In this document: positions 35,826-50,064 of the stretch, in pieces | Layout: the number at the start of each line of letters is the position of its first letter | Numbering within the stretch: position 1 is the stretch's first letter | Assembly (NCBI GenBank): GCA_907163345.1 | Contig: CAJQUN010000001.1 | Coordinates: 7,750,001 to 7,814,000 of the forward strand | DNA from: Haberlea rhodopensis | Taxonomy: Eukaryota > Streptophyta > Magnoliopsida > Lamiales > Gesneriaceae | DNA: 64,000 nt | Direction of reading: 5' to 3' | The notes under the pieces: model-generated | Databases searched by the model: none | Told to the model about the DNA's origin: nothing | What the model saw: only the letters and a program-made list of their open reading frames with translations | Made by a program: the position numbers and the translations under genes

Positions 35826-36926
35826 TGTTGGGATATGCCCTCAGACAACTCATTAGATGATTGTTTATGACATACAATGTATTATGATTTTGTTAATGGC
35901 AATTCATTATTATATATTATTCGAGTATCTGTGTAATATGAATTAATATATAAGTTAATGTCCTTAGAATAATATTGTATTGTTCTTAAAGATTGTCCCT
36001 AGTCAAGTGTTATCATGAATCGGGATAATGATAATGCATTGAGACTATTATGTTTTGATTGATGAATTGTTCATAGATATGAGATATCAAATCAACACAT
36101 GGGTACATGTTAGAGAACGATGTACTGGACAGACCCACCATGAGAATGCTACATGGATAGTTATATGAACGTCATAAGCAATTCTCATAGTGATAATAAT
36201 GTATGTAATTCTTACGACTTGAGATCACCAGATATCCCAACATAAGAAGTCATGTATCTTGATATTGTCAAACGTTATCTGTAACAGGGTAAACTATAAA
36301 GATAATCATTGGATACACCACGAATTATGTAGAGGGATGTTGAGTGATCAAGAAAGGATTTGTCCCTCCTATATAACAGGAGAAGTGTTTGGGCCCTTGA
36401 TCAAGTAAGACTAAAATGCATGTTCGTGCTCGAATGAGTCGATATGTGATATCGAGCTTATTCGTTTATTCTAGTTCTACTTGGGGATCAAGAAATAAAA
36501 GATTGAATATATGAATATGACTATTCCATGACTCGTGTTCAATCTAAACACAATGGATAAAGGGATTAAGTTACATGGTTAATGTTATCACAGTCCGTAG
36601 GTTATGTTGAGTCAATGACATTCTTGTAATTTGGGTAGCCTTGACGTGTTGCTAGATACCGCTCATTGCTTGTGACATAAAATTAGATTTTATGCCACTG
36701 CCAACATTGGAAGATCCTATCGGGTCGTACAAAAGATTAAATCGATAAAGGAAGATAAAATTCATTGGATGAATTAATTAATTAAGAAGAGTCTTAATTA
36801 TAAATATTAGATATATGGATTTGATTAAGATATTGGGTATGGGCCAATAAGGCTTTTTGAAAGCCCTTTAATTAAATCTAATATATATTATATTATGCTA
36901 ACAAGGTTAAAAGATTAAGAGTTAAT
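35826..36926 (+). repeat. Copia B 5' LTR, first 1101 bp
   Basis: It is nearly identical to 56059-57159, with no length difference over 1101 bp and only scattered substitutions by eye. It begins TGTTGGGATATGCCC. After GAGTTAAT the sequence changes abruptly, so the last 379 bp of the LTR are missing here. Confidence 0.92.
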
Positions 36927-39624
36927 GAGATTGAATGATAGCATTTGATAGGGTTGAATGAGATTAAATGGTGGCATGATTGAGTGATACAATTGCATGA
37001 CCTTGAATGACTAGTGTTATGACTTTAGCAAGTCAATGAATGACTCTCATGATTTGGAAAGGCAATTGATTAGGCAAATTTCCGGGGCTTCACAACATGT
37101 GTTTTGTGGTTCCTTCCGGATCTCGTATACACTAGTATACCACTGATGAATATGATTACACTTCCGCCCAAAAGTTACGGAATATTTTCTTCATCAAATT
37201 CATAACTCTACCGGTATAGTTGTCAGACCACACGACATTTCCAAAAATTCAAAATGTCTATATCTGGTTTGACCAATTGCATAGAGAACATTTTCTCTTC
37301 TGACTCAAATTGATGGTAACCAGAGTAAAAATCGTTCTTCTTATACATTAAAGTTCCTTACAACTTGATCAGTTACTTTTCGATCTTAGGTAGTGGGTAT
37401 TTATTCTTGACAATAGCCCGATTCAACTACCTTTAATCGATACACATCTACATCATATCATTTTTCTTCTTCACGAACAATACTGATGTTCCCTCAAGGT
37501 GACATACTCAGACATATGTACCAGTATCGAGGATATTCAGCAACTATTCATATATCTGTCAACTCTGCTGATGACATTCCGTACAGTGCTTTCGATATCA
37601 AATCTATTCCTTGTCATCAACGAATAGTTAAAATCAATTTCCTTCTTTAGTGAAAATTCTTTCATTTCCTCAGGAAAATCTTGGTAGGTTTTCTTACCTC
37701 TATAATATCAGTCAACCTCGACTCTTTTTTATAAGCATCAACTGCTTATTATCAAATATCCCTCGTTTTCCAAGTATTGCAACCACGATATTTTCATAGC
37801 TGATACTATCAGTATCTTAGCTTGCTATTCGTGGCGATAAACATTTCATTTGTATCCAGAAGACGGTTAAAAATTCATTATACCCTGAAATCAACTTACG
37901 ATATCCTCAAAATTTATCAAAGTATCCATGCCCTTGATACAATCAAAACCATATTTCGACAACATCATTTAATTCAAATCCACAACACTATCAACAAACT
38001 GTAATCTGCAGTTCATTGTTGCAAGTGTGGATAGTATAATTATCACTGCTGGTGTATTTTCCCAATCATCATTATCAATGCACATTTGATGCAATATATA
38101 AAACCAATGATTTTATCTCAAATCAAACTCGTGTTGTGTGACAAATACACAACATGTATCTGTGATCACTAGCATCTCTATCATTGCCAAAATCGAAATT
38201 GTTATATATCCTGGAGACATCTCAATCCCATTGTCAAGGTATACTCTCTGGTCTACAGGTAATTAACTGCTGCTGAAACTGAGTGGTCGTAAAGAATAAC
38301 CACCATGATATCTACCCCTAGCTCAGGGTATTTGTTGTTATGGATTGTTGTTATGGCTGCATATATTCCTGAGCACTTCATGGACATGCTCTGACTGGCC
38401 ACAATCGATATCAGTTCCTATTATTCTTTCAAATAGATCAGTAGATATTTACATCCACAGTGACCTCAAAAAGTTTGGTATTCTACAATCTCATAGTACC
38501 TCTAGAACTACTAGAGCTGGATAAATTTGAGTGATACTTCTGAAACTTTTCCAGGATTACTTGGATTATCCCAATGATAGTCACTTCATTAATCTTTAAT
38601 CCAGTTCTAATTACTTCGCACCACCTTGGTGTCTTATTCCTTAGTCAATATCTAATCTCTTCACTAGTGAATAGCTATCGAGATTAAGCAGATATTTCCA
38701 TTTCTCAATCCACGATAATCAATTATCATTCTCCATATCATCAATACCATTACTCTAGATAGTCTCATCTAAAAGAGTTCATAGTGAAGTTTTTATTCAT
38801 AGTTCGGACACAGATTGGACCTAAATTATGAAAATCCCCAATCCAAGACCTCATATCCAAACCAATTCTAGTTGTTTCCCACAACAACTATACTCGATCC
38901 TTCAATTGAAAAAAATCGCTAATTTCAATTTCTCAAGTTCTAAATTCTCATCTTGGCATACATAGGTTTTGACGTAATACGTATAACCTTGGTCTTTCAA
39001 ACTTAAATTCCTGATGTCAATCGACAAAAAAGTGTTTTAAATAATTCTAGTGGCATCCACTAATCACAAGGATTAAGTCCCAAAGTGATAAATAGAAGTC
39101 TCAATAATTATCACTATGATATAATTCAAGTAACAGTTTACAGTGCCTACAGGTTCAATAGATGGCTCTTAAAGTCTATATCGCTGCTACCTGTCCAAAC
39201 ACTAACTGTTCATCAAATCATCATATACAATCTCAAGTCAGAGTTGTTCTCATCACTTAGTCTGCATCATCATCTGATAAGCAACTGTCAGTGCTAACAG
39301 ATAAAATTCTCAAAATTATATGCAACTCAGCATAATATATGCAACTCAGCATTCAAATTCCCTACATTATATGCAACTCAGCATATTCAAATTCGCTACA
39401 TTATATGCAACTCAGCATATTAAACTATTCAGAGATATGACCACTAATTATCCCTGCTTAATAATCCATTACATGTATAAAACTTCATTATCGAACATGT
39501 AAACATAGCAGGCAAGAGCATATAAATCAGATAGTCAGACACATGCACAAACAATTCATTTGTGTCTATACTCAGTGTCCCAACTCTAGTTCGAGCATAT
39601 CCCAGATTATGCTCTGATACCAAC
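36927..39624 (-). pseudogene. Gypsy D internal region (RT visible, decayed)
   Basis: On the minus strand, reverse-transcriptase motifs are readable with corrections: VLFVKKKND near 37480, IVKNKYPLPKID near 37400, DFYSGYHQF near 37335, and a degenerate EFLEMSCGLTTIPVELMNLM near 37220. These match Gypsy RT. The primer site TGCTCTGATACCA is at 39610-39622. The part after RT is missing, apparently cut at the Copia B LTR. 36927-37140 is of unknown origin. Confidence 0.65.
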
Positions 39625-42183
39625 TGTGAGGGCCTGGTCCTAATCAGAGGTTTAATTAATACACGATTGTTATATTAACGTAAACAGCGGAAGATTTAGT
39701 TAAAAACTTTCAAAAAGTGACCCTCAAATTTTTTCCCAGTTTGTTTCTAAAACATTTCTGAATAGTGAAAATATAATTTCCAGTTTTACATCTAACATGA
39801 TATTCATGGCATAAGCATTACATATAAGTTCTCAGTAAAGTAATACTTAAAAATAGAGATACTCAGGGCATACCCCGGTAATTTAAAACATAAGTAAAAA
39901 TACTAAACAACTACTGGGACTCAAAACATAAACCATATACCTGAGCTCGCTCTCAAGGAGCTCTGGTATTTATCGATGCTTCGTCTCGAGCATCCACAGT
40001 ACGTCCACCTGTACCACCTGTCATGCCCATACAACAAAGACATGACAGCCCCCCGCGAAGGGGGTCAGAACCTAGTACGAGAAACATATACTATCACAGT
40101 GTATGACAAATAACATGCGATGCATGCCGTGCATGAATGCAAATGCATATGAAGGGTATCAAATCTGGAAAATCCATATCTCAGCTCACTCGCTAAGGCA
40201 TCGACGTGCCCATCATCCCCAGACACGCATCACAGATACCAAAGAAAAGATATAGGTACCAAGAAACGAATTGATAGGATCAACATGACGTGCTCAATGT
40301 CCATGCGTGTCAATGCATCATGCAATATCATAAACTCATGTGATGCATCTCAAATCTCATGTCATCATATATCATGCAGTCAATGTACCATGTAATTCAC
40401 ATACTGCATATCAACTTATCACATAGTCACATAAGGAGCAAGTAATGACAAGTAAATCATACCCGAGAACATCACATGTCTTTGCCAGACATTGTGATAA
40501 AACCCGTTTTCTACGTACCTCGGACCAATGCTATATCTACCGAGTACTCCTTGAATAAATCTCGAGATCTGTTAACCTGGTCATTTACACCTCAATTATA
40601 TCATCAAAGTGTTCACTTATTTCCAATATCAAATTTATAATCCAAACATTGACCCTTAGCAAATTTTCTTAATTTTCAGCTTGACCCATTTTCGTATAAC
40701 AATCATAATAAATTCATATGATGTCCAAAAGACTTGAGGCTAGTGGGAAAATCACGAAACCTTAAAGTACTAGAGTCATCTTCAAGTCCAGAAGCTAGTT
40801 CACTCATCTTGAGGCACATGCAAAGCAAAGTATGCCAGATTTAAAAATACTCATATTCTGTTTTGACAGAGTGAGCGGTTCTAGGGAAAAGTGCATATCT
40901 TACACACGGAAACTCCAAATCATGTAAGGCTAGTTTCTAATGCAAGATAACCCAACATAAAACAAAACATCTCTTATGAGCTTTAAGCTAAAAAATTCAT
41001 CTTCATGTACATTAATTGAAAAACGTATAAGCCTAGAAACTCGTATGAAATCCTTTTCCAGATTGAGCAATATGTGGTAAAATTAGCATAATTCTTTCAT
41101 ATGAGCTCCAAATTGAGTGAGGTCAATTCCAAATGCAAGCTAACCTCGAATACTACAATACTTATTATAGCCTAAAACTTCATATTCGTAGCCATTTATT
41201 CCCAGAAATACGAAGAACAAAATGCATGAAACTCGCATGCAGTGAATTTCCAGATTTGACACATGTTGGTAGAACGACCATAACTTTTTCATCTTAAATC
41301 TAAATTAGCTGATTTTGGTGGACATTTAACGATAACACAAAATACTACAACTTGTCATAGTAGCAATATTTTCCAATTCGAAACGTAACTATGCTAAAAA
41401 CGCAAAAAACCAGATTGTTCATGCACTGGTCTTAGCAGACTATAATTGACAGCAACTTCTTCGTAAATGAACACCATGCTTCGACCCTCAATCCTACATG
41501 CAAGTTGATAAAACTCAAGGATGATGATATACCTTCATTTATCTTCAAGATTTGAAGCTTGATCATCCACAAAACCAAGCCAAGATCGAAAATCCTACAC
41601 CAAAACTGCTGCTACTCGAAAATCTTGCATATACTTTCTCCAAAACTTGAAAATTCTTGGTGCATCTTGTTCCTCAAGCTTAGTAGCATTCAAATATATC
41701 TTTGCATGTGACATGAACTTGCAAATTCAAGAGGATTTTGGTAGGAAATGAGCTGCAATTTTCGAAATTGCTAAGAAGAGAGAAGGAGGAGAGTTTTTTA
41801 TTTTTGGTGGGGAAATGAGGAGGGAGAGAAAGTCTAGCACTAAAATAACAAGCCAAATCTGAAATGGAGGAGTGGCGTGAGCTTCTATGCCAAATTGTGT
41901 GATTTTTATAATATATTTGATGTATTATGGAATCCATGTGTCAATACATCATTATCTTGCAAGATTATTGGTCCAAAATCATGTATTAAACATGAGTTAA
42001 ATTAATTAGTGGCATGTGTTCTCCAAGTGCCATGTGATCATGCACATGCTCATGCACTAAACATGTTCCACTAGTTGGTCGACTCATCGTAGTCCAAAAT
42101 TCCTTATTTCAAATTTGCACTTTTAATTATCCTGGTTTGCTTAATCATCGTTAATCCGGATTAATTAGCATCGGGGCCTTACA
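39625..42183 (-). repeat. Gypsy D 5' LTR
   Basis: The plus-strand ends TGTGAGGGCC and GGGGCCTTACA are inverted complements, with the primer site immediately to the left. At 2.56 kb it is typical of Tekay/del-type LTRs. No partner LTR was found in the window. A short direct repeat of ATATGCAACTCAGCATA units precedes it at about 39318-39425. Confidence 0.75.
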
Positions 42184-43864
42184 TTTACGCAAGCTGAGCT
42201 GAATATGAGACAAAGAAGATGGTTGAGCTACTGAAAGACTATGATTGTGAAATCGAGTATCATCCGGGAAGAGCAAATTTGACAGCCGACGCTTTGAGTC
42301 GGAAAGTGAAGAACACAACAGAGGACGTCATGTGTTTGTCAGCTATGATGACTTCCTACTGTCAGTTGGGTTTTGATTATGATGTGTCTGCTTCACCGGT
42401 ACAGGTATTGACTTTATTAGCTGAGCCGGACATTTATGAACACATCCGGAAGGCTCAGGGGGCAGACGAAGAGGTCCAGAGATGGTTGTCAGTGGTTCGT
42501 CTGGGTCAGTCGTCGAGCTTCAGAATAGCTGAGGACGATTCTTTGAGGTTAGGTGACCGATGGGTGGTTCCGAATACGCCTGAGTTGCGTCAGGGAATAT
42601 TACAGCGAGCCCATTGCAACAGGATGAGTATCCACCCGGGCGGAAAGAAAATGTACAAAGATTTATGTGGCCAGTTTTGGTGGAAACGAATGAAACAAGA
42701 TGTTACTACATTCGTTAGGCGATGCTTGATTTGTCAGCAAGTGAAGGCTGAGAGACAGAGGCCTGGTGGTGAGCTTAGGAGCTTGGAAGTGCCAGAGTGG
42801 AAGTGGGAGCACGTATCCATGGACTTCGTGACCCACTTACCGAGGACCGTTTCGGGTTTTGATGCTATCTGGGTAGTCGTGGACAGACTGACTAAAGTGG
42901 CTCACTTCATTCCATATAGTATGACCTTCACGTACTTGAGGATGTCTCAGTTATATGTCAGAGATGTAGTGAGACTGCATGGGATCCGTGTTTCGATTGT
43001 GTCTGATCGAGATCCGCGGTTCACATCTCACTTGTTGGAAGGCCTTCAGTCAGCTCTGGGTACATAATTGAGATTGAGCACAGCATACCATCCTCTAACG
43101 GATGGCCAGACCGAACGTACTATCCAGACGCTCGAGGACATGTTGAGGGCATGTGTGTTGGAGTTTGATGCTTCTTGGCAGGATTCAGTGGCCTTGGTAG
43201 ATTTTCTTATAACAATAGCTACCAGGCAAGCATACAGATGGCTCCTTTTGAGGCTCTCCACGGTAGACGTTGTAGGTCACCGTTATGTTGGGACGACGTG
43301 GACCGTAAATCGGTCGGAGGACCAGAGTTGGTCCAAGAAATGGAAGAAAAGGTGAAGGTAATCAGAAGGAAAATGAAAGCAGCTCAGGACAGGCAGGCAG
43401 CGTATGCTAATCAACGGCGTCGGCCGTTAGAGTTTCAGTTGGACGACAGGGTCTTCTTGAAGATCTCACCTTTTAGAGGTGTAGTACGTTTTGGAATGCG
43501 GGGGAAGTTATCCCCGAGATATGTTGGACCGTACGAGATCTTATAGCGTGTTGGCACCCTGGCTTACCGACTGTCCTTACCGCCCTCTCTGTCCTGTATA
43601 CACGATGTATTCCACGTATCTATGTTGCGGAAGTACGAGCCAGATCCTTCTCATGTGTTGCAACCTTCTGAAGTTCAGATAGAGTCCGATGTATCCTATG
43701 TGGAGCGGCCTATCAGAATTCTGGATCGGGCAGATCTCAGACTTCGGAATAAGGTGATACCTATGGTCAAAGTTCAGTGGGACCGTAGGGGTGTCGAAGA
43801 GGCCACGTGGGAGACGGAGCGACACATGGTGCAGCACTATCTGGAACTGTTTTCTGGTATGTGA
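42184..43864 (+). pseudogene. Tekay-like chromovirus pol 3' part: RNase H, integrase, chromodomain
   Basis: It starts inside RNase H (FTQAELNMRQRRW, YHPGRANLTADALSR), so the 5' half is missing at the Gypsy D LTR edge. Integrase follows: zinc finger ending CLICQQVKAE, MDFVTHLP, WVVVDRLTKVAHF, SDRDPRFTS, GQTERTIQTLEDMLR. The C-terminal GPF/Y region shows YVGPYEIL, and the chromodomain-like end shows WDRRGVEEATWETE. A frame shift at about 42225, a TAA at 43066-43068, a shift at about 43190 and a TAG at about 43544 break it. Confidence 0.93.
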
Positions 43865-43934
43865 TTTATGTTTTGTTTCGTTTTGGTAAGTGTATGCTGA
43901 TTTCGAGTACGAAATCTTATAAGTGGGGGAGTAT

Positions 43935-45879
43935 TGTGATATCCCCGAAATGATTATGTGCATTTGAACATTTATTATGTTATAGGAGGATTATGGTGTT
44001 AAATTATGGAGTTGATTTATTTATGTTGGGAAATGCTTAGTCATGTGGAGGTCATGGTCTATTAATGCATTTCAGGGTGCATGTGATATATGTTGGGAAA
44101 TTGGGTTATGGCATGATTATTTGGGGTGTGTCTTGGTCATTGTGGTGTAGCATGTTTAATTGGAATTTGAAGTGTTTTATTGATTAAATACTATAAAATA
44201 TCATGTGAGGATATTTTAATACATCATGCTAAATACCGGGACCAAAACATAACACATCACTTAACCCACCATCCAACCACCCCCCAACCCATACCTATCT
44301 GCAGCTGTCCATACCCCCCACTTGCCTACCTTTTAACTCAACCTCCATCACTCCTTCTCTCCCAATCTTTCCCCATATTTTCGTCCAACATCCAGCAAGC
44401 AAGGAGGAGGAGGAGATCTGCCATTTCAAGACTTGAAACCTTGCTAAAAGTTGGAGCAATGAGGAACCATGTCTTGCCTTGGTTTATTTATTGTTTAAGG
44501 AGAGTTATTGTGTTGTGTAGAAATGGCATGTGTAATAGCTTTTTGATGAGATTGTTGTTTTGTGTAGCTACAAGATAGTATATTGGTGTATTTTGCATGA
44601 TAAGTTGTTGGGGGATGATGATTTATGGTGCATTTTATGATAGCTTTGGGAATGTGTTCGAAAATGGTGCGAGGCAGAACACTTCAGCGATCGATCGCGA
44701 GTTTGGCGCGATCGATCGGCACAACATCAGCGATCGATCGCGGAAGACAGAATTTTGAATGTTGAGGCAGTAGCATCTCGTGATCGATCGGGACATATTG
44801 GCGATCGATCGCCAGAAGCCAAAACTTGTGTTTTTAATTATTTTTGTGGGATTTTTGGTATTGGGCTATTATTGGCATCTAATATGGTGTTGTACACTTG
44901 TGTAGAGCCTTTACAGATAGCCACACAACGCAGGGGATAGAGTCCTGCAATATACCATATCTTTGAAAGGTACGTAAGCGACGTACGGGCACCCAACGGT
45001 AACATGTATTATATGTTTATTAATTTGACACACGATAGATGCAAGTATGTATCAGTTTATGCATTGTGAGTGTGATACATGTTGATTATGCATTGTAATT
45101 GCATATGTATGTTGTGGAACATTTGGTGTGTATTCCACGAGTCACGGTTATCACAGTGATGATTTTAATGCTTGCCGATATTATGCCGCTAAAATGTGAA
45201 GCGAGGGGGTGGAGGTCCGCTTGCACATTGAAGCGAGGTTTGCCATATGAAGCGAGGTTAGAAATGCCGCTTATATGATGAAGCGAGGGGGGAGGTCCGC
45301 TTGTTCTAAAGTTATGAAGCGAAGGGCATTAAAATGCACTGATGATGAACTGACTAAGGATTGATTTCAAGATTTAAGAAGTGAAGTTATGTCATGACAT
45401 TTGTTTAAAAATTGTAATAACAGTTATTGATTTAATTATGAGTTATGGTACAGGGACAACCAAAATGGGCGTTTTAAATGCATTGGAATTCAGGAAGTAT
45501 TTTATATCTATGATTTATGCATTTACACTTTACATTCATATTATGTTGAATATGAATTACCATGTGCTCATGTGTTGGGGGTTGTCTTTGTAGGTGCTTT
45601 TGACATGGAGAACCAGGGTCGGGGTTGATACGCTGAGCTGTAAGGAGTGCTACAGGATTAGCAGAAAAGAAAATACTTTTGTATAGCTTCTACATAGTGT
45701 AGACTAAAGCTTTAGTTCAGTACACTTTTGTTAGGAATGCATCTAATTCCTTTTGGACTTCTTTGGTACTGTAACTCTTAAGCTCAGGATTATCAGCACG
45801 GCCTAATACTCTGATTTATGAATGATTAGTTCTCTTAATTGCACCTTAGGATCTTGTTTAGATAACGGGGTCTTAAACA
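43935..45879 (+). repeat. Tekay-like 3' LTR
   Basis: It follows the polypurine tract AAGTGGGGGAGTA and runs from TGTGATATCCCCG to CGGGGTCTTAAACA. It is homologous in blocks to the solo LTR at 49152-51905. It ends inside the Athila-like integrase. It holds a GATCGATC cluster, the conserved motif TACGTAAGCGACGTACG (44971-44987), and degenerate GAAGCGAGG repeats at 45196-45310. Confidence 0.88.
44688..44815. repeat. GATCGATC palindrome cluster in the Tekay-like 3' LTR
   Basis: Five sites in about 130 bp: AGCGATCGATCGCGAG, GCGATCGATCGGC, AGCGATCGATCGCGG, GTGATCGATCGGG and GGCGATCGATCGCC. The sequence between them is unrelated. Confidence 0.93.
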
Positions 45880-48660
45880 GCGACAAGTATGTAATAATTA
45901 GAACATGAAACTGGAAATGGTCCCATAAAATCTATGCCCCAAACATCAAATAAATCGCATTCAAGCATATTGTTTAAAGGCATTTCATATCTCCTGGAAA
46001 TGTTGCCCGTTCTTTGGCATTTATCACAAGTGGATACATACATGTATGCATCTTTAAACAAGGTAGGCCAGTAAAAACCCGATTCAAGTACCTTGGCAGC
46101 AGTTTTTGTTGGACCCATGTGGCCCCTACCTCTCGGTCATGACAGTGGCTCATAATAGATGCCATCTCCTCCTCCGGTACACACCTCCTGATCATGTTGT
46201 CTGCACAAACCTTAAACAACAATGGGTCCTCCCACATGTAGTGTTTAACATCAGATAAGAATTTCTTCTTCTGATAGAAGGTCATTTGTGGGAGGATACC
46301 ACTAACCAGATAATTTGCAAAATCGGCATACCACGGTAATGCAAGAACTTGGAAAAGCTGTTCATCATGAGATTTTTCATTGATTTCTTCCGGTTCATTA
46401 TCATGTTTCTCCATCATATTATCAATCCTAGATAATGATCAGCTACTACATTCTCAACACGCCTCTTATCTTTAATTTCTAAATCAAATTCTTGCAATAG
46501 GAGAATCCATCGGATTAAACGTGGTTTAGCATCTTTTTTAGCAAGAAGATATTTAAGTGCAGAGTGATCAATGTACACAATTACTTTTGATAGACAGAGA
46601 TAAGAGTGAAATTTATCAAACGCAAATACTACTGCTAGCAATTCTTTCTCAGTGGTGGCATAGTTTTGTTGTGCCTCATTTAAAGTTCGACTAGCATAGT
46701 AAATAGTATGAAATACCTTATTCCGTCTCTGTCCCAATACTGCTCCGACAGCTGTGTCACTAGCATCACACATCAACTCAAATGGCATATCCCAATCCGG
46801 TGCTACCAACACAGGTGCTGTTATTAACTTCTCCTTCAATGTCTCGAATGCCTACACACAATCAGGATTAAAACCAAAAGGTGTATCTTTAGTCAATAAA
46901 TGAGAGAGTGGTTTCGAATTTTTTGAAAAATCTTTAATAAATCTCCTATAAAAGCCTGCATGGCCTAGGAAGCTTCGAACCCCCTTCACTGATACTGGTG
47001 GAGGTAGTTCCTGTATCACCTGGATCTTTGCTCGGTCCACCTCCATACCCTTGTGGGATATTTTGTGTCCCAAGACTATTCCCTCTTGTACCATGAAGTG
47101 ACATTTCTCCCAATTTAGTAACAAATTTGTCTCTTCACACCTTGTTAGTACTAAGTCAAGATTAGTTAAGCAAGCATCAAAAGAATCCCCAAAGACAGAA
47201 AAGTCATCCATAAAGACCTCTAAAAGTTTTTCAACCATATCATGAAAAATAGACATCATACATCTTTGAAAAGTTGCAGGCGCATTACACAATCCAAATG
47301 GCATTCTCCTAAAAGCAAACGTACCATAAGGACAAGTGAAGGTAGTCTCTCTTGGTCCTCAGATGCAATAGCTATTTGATTATACCCAGAATAGCCATCT
47401 AGAAAACAATAGAAATCATACCCTACTAGACGCTCTATCATTTGGTCAATGAATGGAAGGGGAAAATGGTCTTTACGGGTGGCGTCATTTAACTTTCTAT
47501 AATCAATGCAGACGCGCCAACCTGTGACTGTTCTAGTAGTGATCAATTCACTGTTCTCATTCTTAACAACATTCATACCTCCTTTCTTGGGTACACATTG
47601 CACAGGACTAACCCATGCACTATCAGAAATGGGATAGATAATACCTGCATCCAGCAGTTTGATGACCTCAGCCTTCACCACTTCTTGCATCTTTGGGTTT
47701 AACCGGCGTTGTGGTTGAACCACGGGTTTGTAAGCATCCTCCGTCAAGATCTTATGCATACATGTTGATGGGCTTATCCCTCTTATGTCCGCTACTTTCC
47801 ATCCGAATGCTTTCTTATGCTCCCTCAAAATCCTAAGTAGTTTGTCTTCATTTATACCTGTTAAAGATGAAGAGACAATTACAGGCAATGACTCATTAAA
47901 ATCTAAATAAACATACTTGAGATGAGGAGGGAGAGTTTTGAGTTCAAGAGTTGGTGGTTCTTCAATGGAGGGCTTTTGTGGCTTCATGTCCCTCTCTCCC
48001 AACTCACCTAAATTGTTCCTCACACGCCTATTATGGGGAATATTGGCGTTCAAATAAACGACAGTCTCTTTCAACTCGACGGTCTCGCCCAGCTTTTCAA
48101 TGTCCTCTACCAAGCATGCTTCCAATTCATCCTTGTGTGTTCCCTTAAACACATTAGCAGATAATACATCAATAATATCAACACTAAAACACATATGCTC
48201 ATCATGTGGGTGTTTTAAAGCTTTAAAAACGTTGAAAGTGACTTGATCCTCCCCTACGCGGAGGATCAACTTCCCTTGTTGGACATCTATAAGTGCCTTT
48301 CCAGTAGCGAGGAATGGTCTTCCCAAGATCAATGGCGTGTCCGCATCTTCTTCCATATCCAACACAAGGAAATCTGCCGGGAAGATGAATTTATCGACCT
48401 TCACTAGGACATCCTCTATGATTCCTCGTGGGTATCTCACTGACCTATCTGCCAATTGTAAAGAAACTGTGGTCGGTTTTGGCTCACCAAGTCCCAACTT
48501 CCTGAAAATTGACAAAGGCATAAGATTAATACTTGCACCTAAATCGCATAAAGATTTTGTAAATGAAATAGACCCAATTGTGCAAGGTATAGACTCCCTG
48601 GATCTTTCAACTTAGGAGGCAGTTTGTTTTGGACAACTGCAGAACACTCCTCAGTTAACT
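45880..48660 (-). pseudogene. Athila-like pol (protease, RT, RNase H, integrase)
   Basis: From 48521 downward: protease region ADRSVRYPRGIIEDVLVKVDKF...LILGRPFLATG, then RT with WVSPVQCVPKKGG, GWRVCIDYRKLND, FLDGYSGYNQI, MPFGLCNAPATFQRCM and active site FMDD. RNase H contains DASDTAVGAVLGQR and YATTEKELLAVVFAFDKF. Integrase contains GFYWPTLFKDAY...CDKCQRTGNISRR and FDVWGIDFMGPFP. Shifts at about 47300, 46850, 46415 and 46110 break the frame. The family match to Athila-type Gypsy is good. Confidence 0.9.
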
Positions 48661-48808
48661 TAATCGTCATGCTCACCCAATTTCCTCTTATTCGACAGAA
48701 TATCTTTCAAAAACTTAGCTTAGCTAGGCATTTGAAGTAAAGCATTAGCAAATGGAATATTTATTTGTAATTTCTTAAAAATTTCTAAGAATTTAGCAAA
48801 ACTAGCAT

Positions 48809-49146
48809 CTACCTTTGCCTTTTTAATGCAGCAGGAAATGGGGGAGGGATTTGTACCTTTTTGGGTGGTACGATAGGTGTAGTGGTAGTAGTAGACTTAC
48901 CATTTTCACGTGTCTGAATGTCATTCTCACCTTCCAACTCAACTACGTGCTCGTCGTCCCGATCTTCAGTCTGTGATCCAATTTCTTTTCCACTCCTCAA
49001 TGAGATCTCCTTGGCTTGCTCTCGGGGGTTCTTTTTCGTATCACTTGGTAAGCTTCCTGGTGCTCTTAATTGATGCATCTTGATTTTGCATCCTATTCTC
49101 CGTCATCGTCATGAACTTAGTTAGCAACTCTTCCATACTCGGCTTT
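48809..49146 (-). pseudogene. Athila-like gag C-terminal linker
   Basis: The minus-strand reading includes PKPSMEELLTKFMTMTENRMQNQD, then HQLRAPGSLPSDTKKNPREQAKEISLRSGKEI and a Pro-rich tail PIVPPKKVQIPPPFP. This is the usual linker between Athila gag zinc knuckle and protease. Its upstream part lies at 51911-52301 across the solo LTR. Confidence 0.8.
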
Positions 49147-50064
49147 GGTGGATGTAATATCCCCGAAATGTGATATGATTATGTTCTACGATGATGAATT
49201 ATGATGTGTTTAAGGGTTGTGGTGTATTTAAATTGGGGGCCACGATTTATGATATGATGATATGGTGTGGGGAACATGTTGGGTGTTTTAAAGGATGTAA
49301 TAATTAAATGAAGTTAGAAAATATCGAGTGAGGATATTTCAATACATCGTACTATATACCGGGACACAATCAAACACCACATGACCACCCCAACCCTCAC
49401 CACCCCCTACCCGGCCACCTCACCCTTCCCCACTTGGCAACCCATACCCTTTTCCCACTTGGCAGCCCATACTTACATCATTGCCTTCCAATCAACTCTC
49501 CTCCATTCCCTTCTCCTTCTCTCCCCCTCCATTTTCGTTCCAGCTTAGCAGCTGTAAGGCAAGGGAAAAAGCTTGGTAAAAGTGTTCCAAAAACCTTGCA
49601 AAATAGGAGCAAAAGAGAGGGGTAAGTTGGTACTCTGTTTTTCTGAGTTTTTGGTTTGAGTTGGGTTTTGTGGTGATGTTTTAACACATGCTAAGTGTAG
49701 GTTTGGGTGGAACCTTAGTAGGGATGCTTACATGGTAGTATTAAGTAACTACTAGCATGGTTGTTTGAGCATTTTACATGATTTATGTGATAGATTTCTT
49801 ATTGTGAAACTATGTGCTCGAAAATCTGGAAAAAAAGATAAGCATGCTCTGTTTCTGTTAAAGTTGGTTGAGGATGAAGATTATGATGATGTTATGATGC
49901 ATGTTAGCTTAGGTTTTGTTAAACCTTTGATTTAAGTGCTTACATGGATATTTTATGAAGTTCTTCACATGGTTGTTTCAGCAAGTAAGATGTGTTATGA
50001 AGTAGAAATGATGATGTGAAAAGAGGTGCTCAAAAATCTGGGGAAGTCCCGATTTTTTTCAGAG

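Noticed and set aside
42001..42183. A host gene starting just before the Tekay-like pol
   Set aside because: The sequence is the end of the Gypsy D LTR, marked by GGGGCCTTACA, and the following frame starts inside RNase H.
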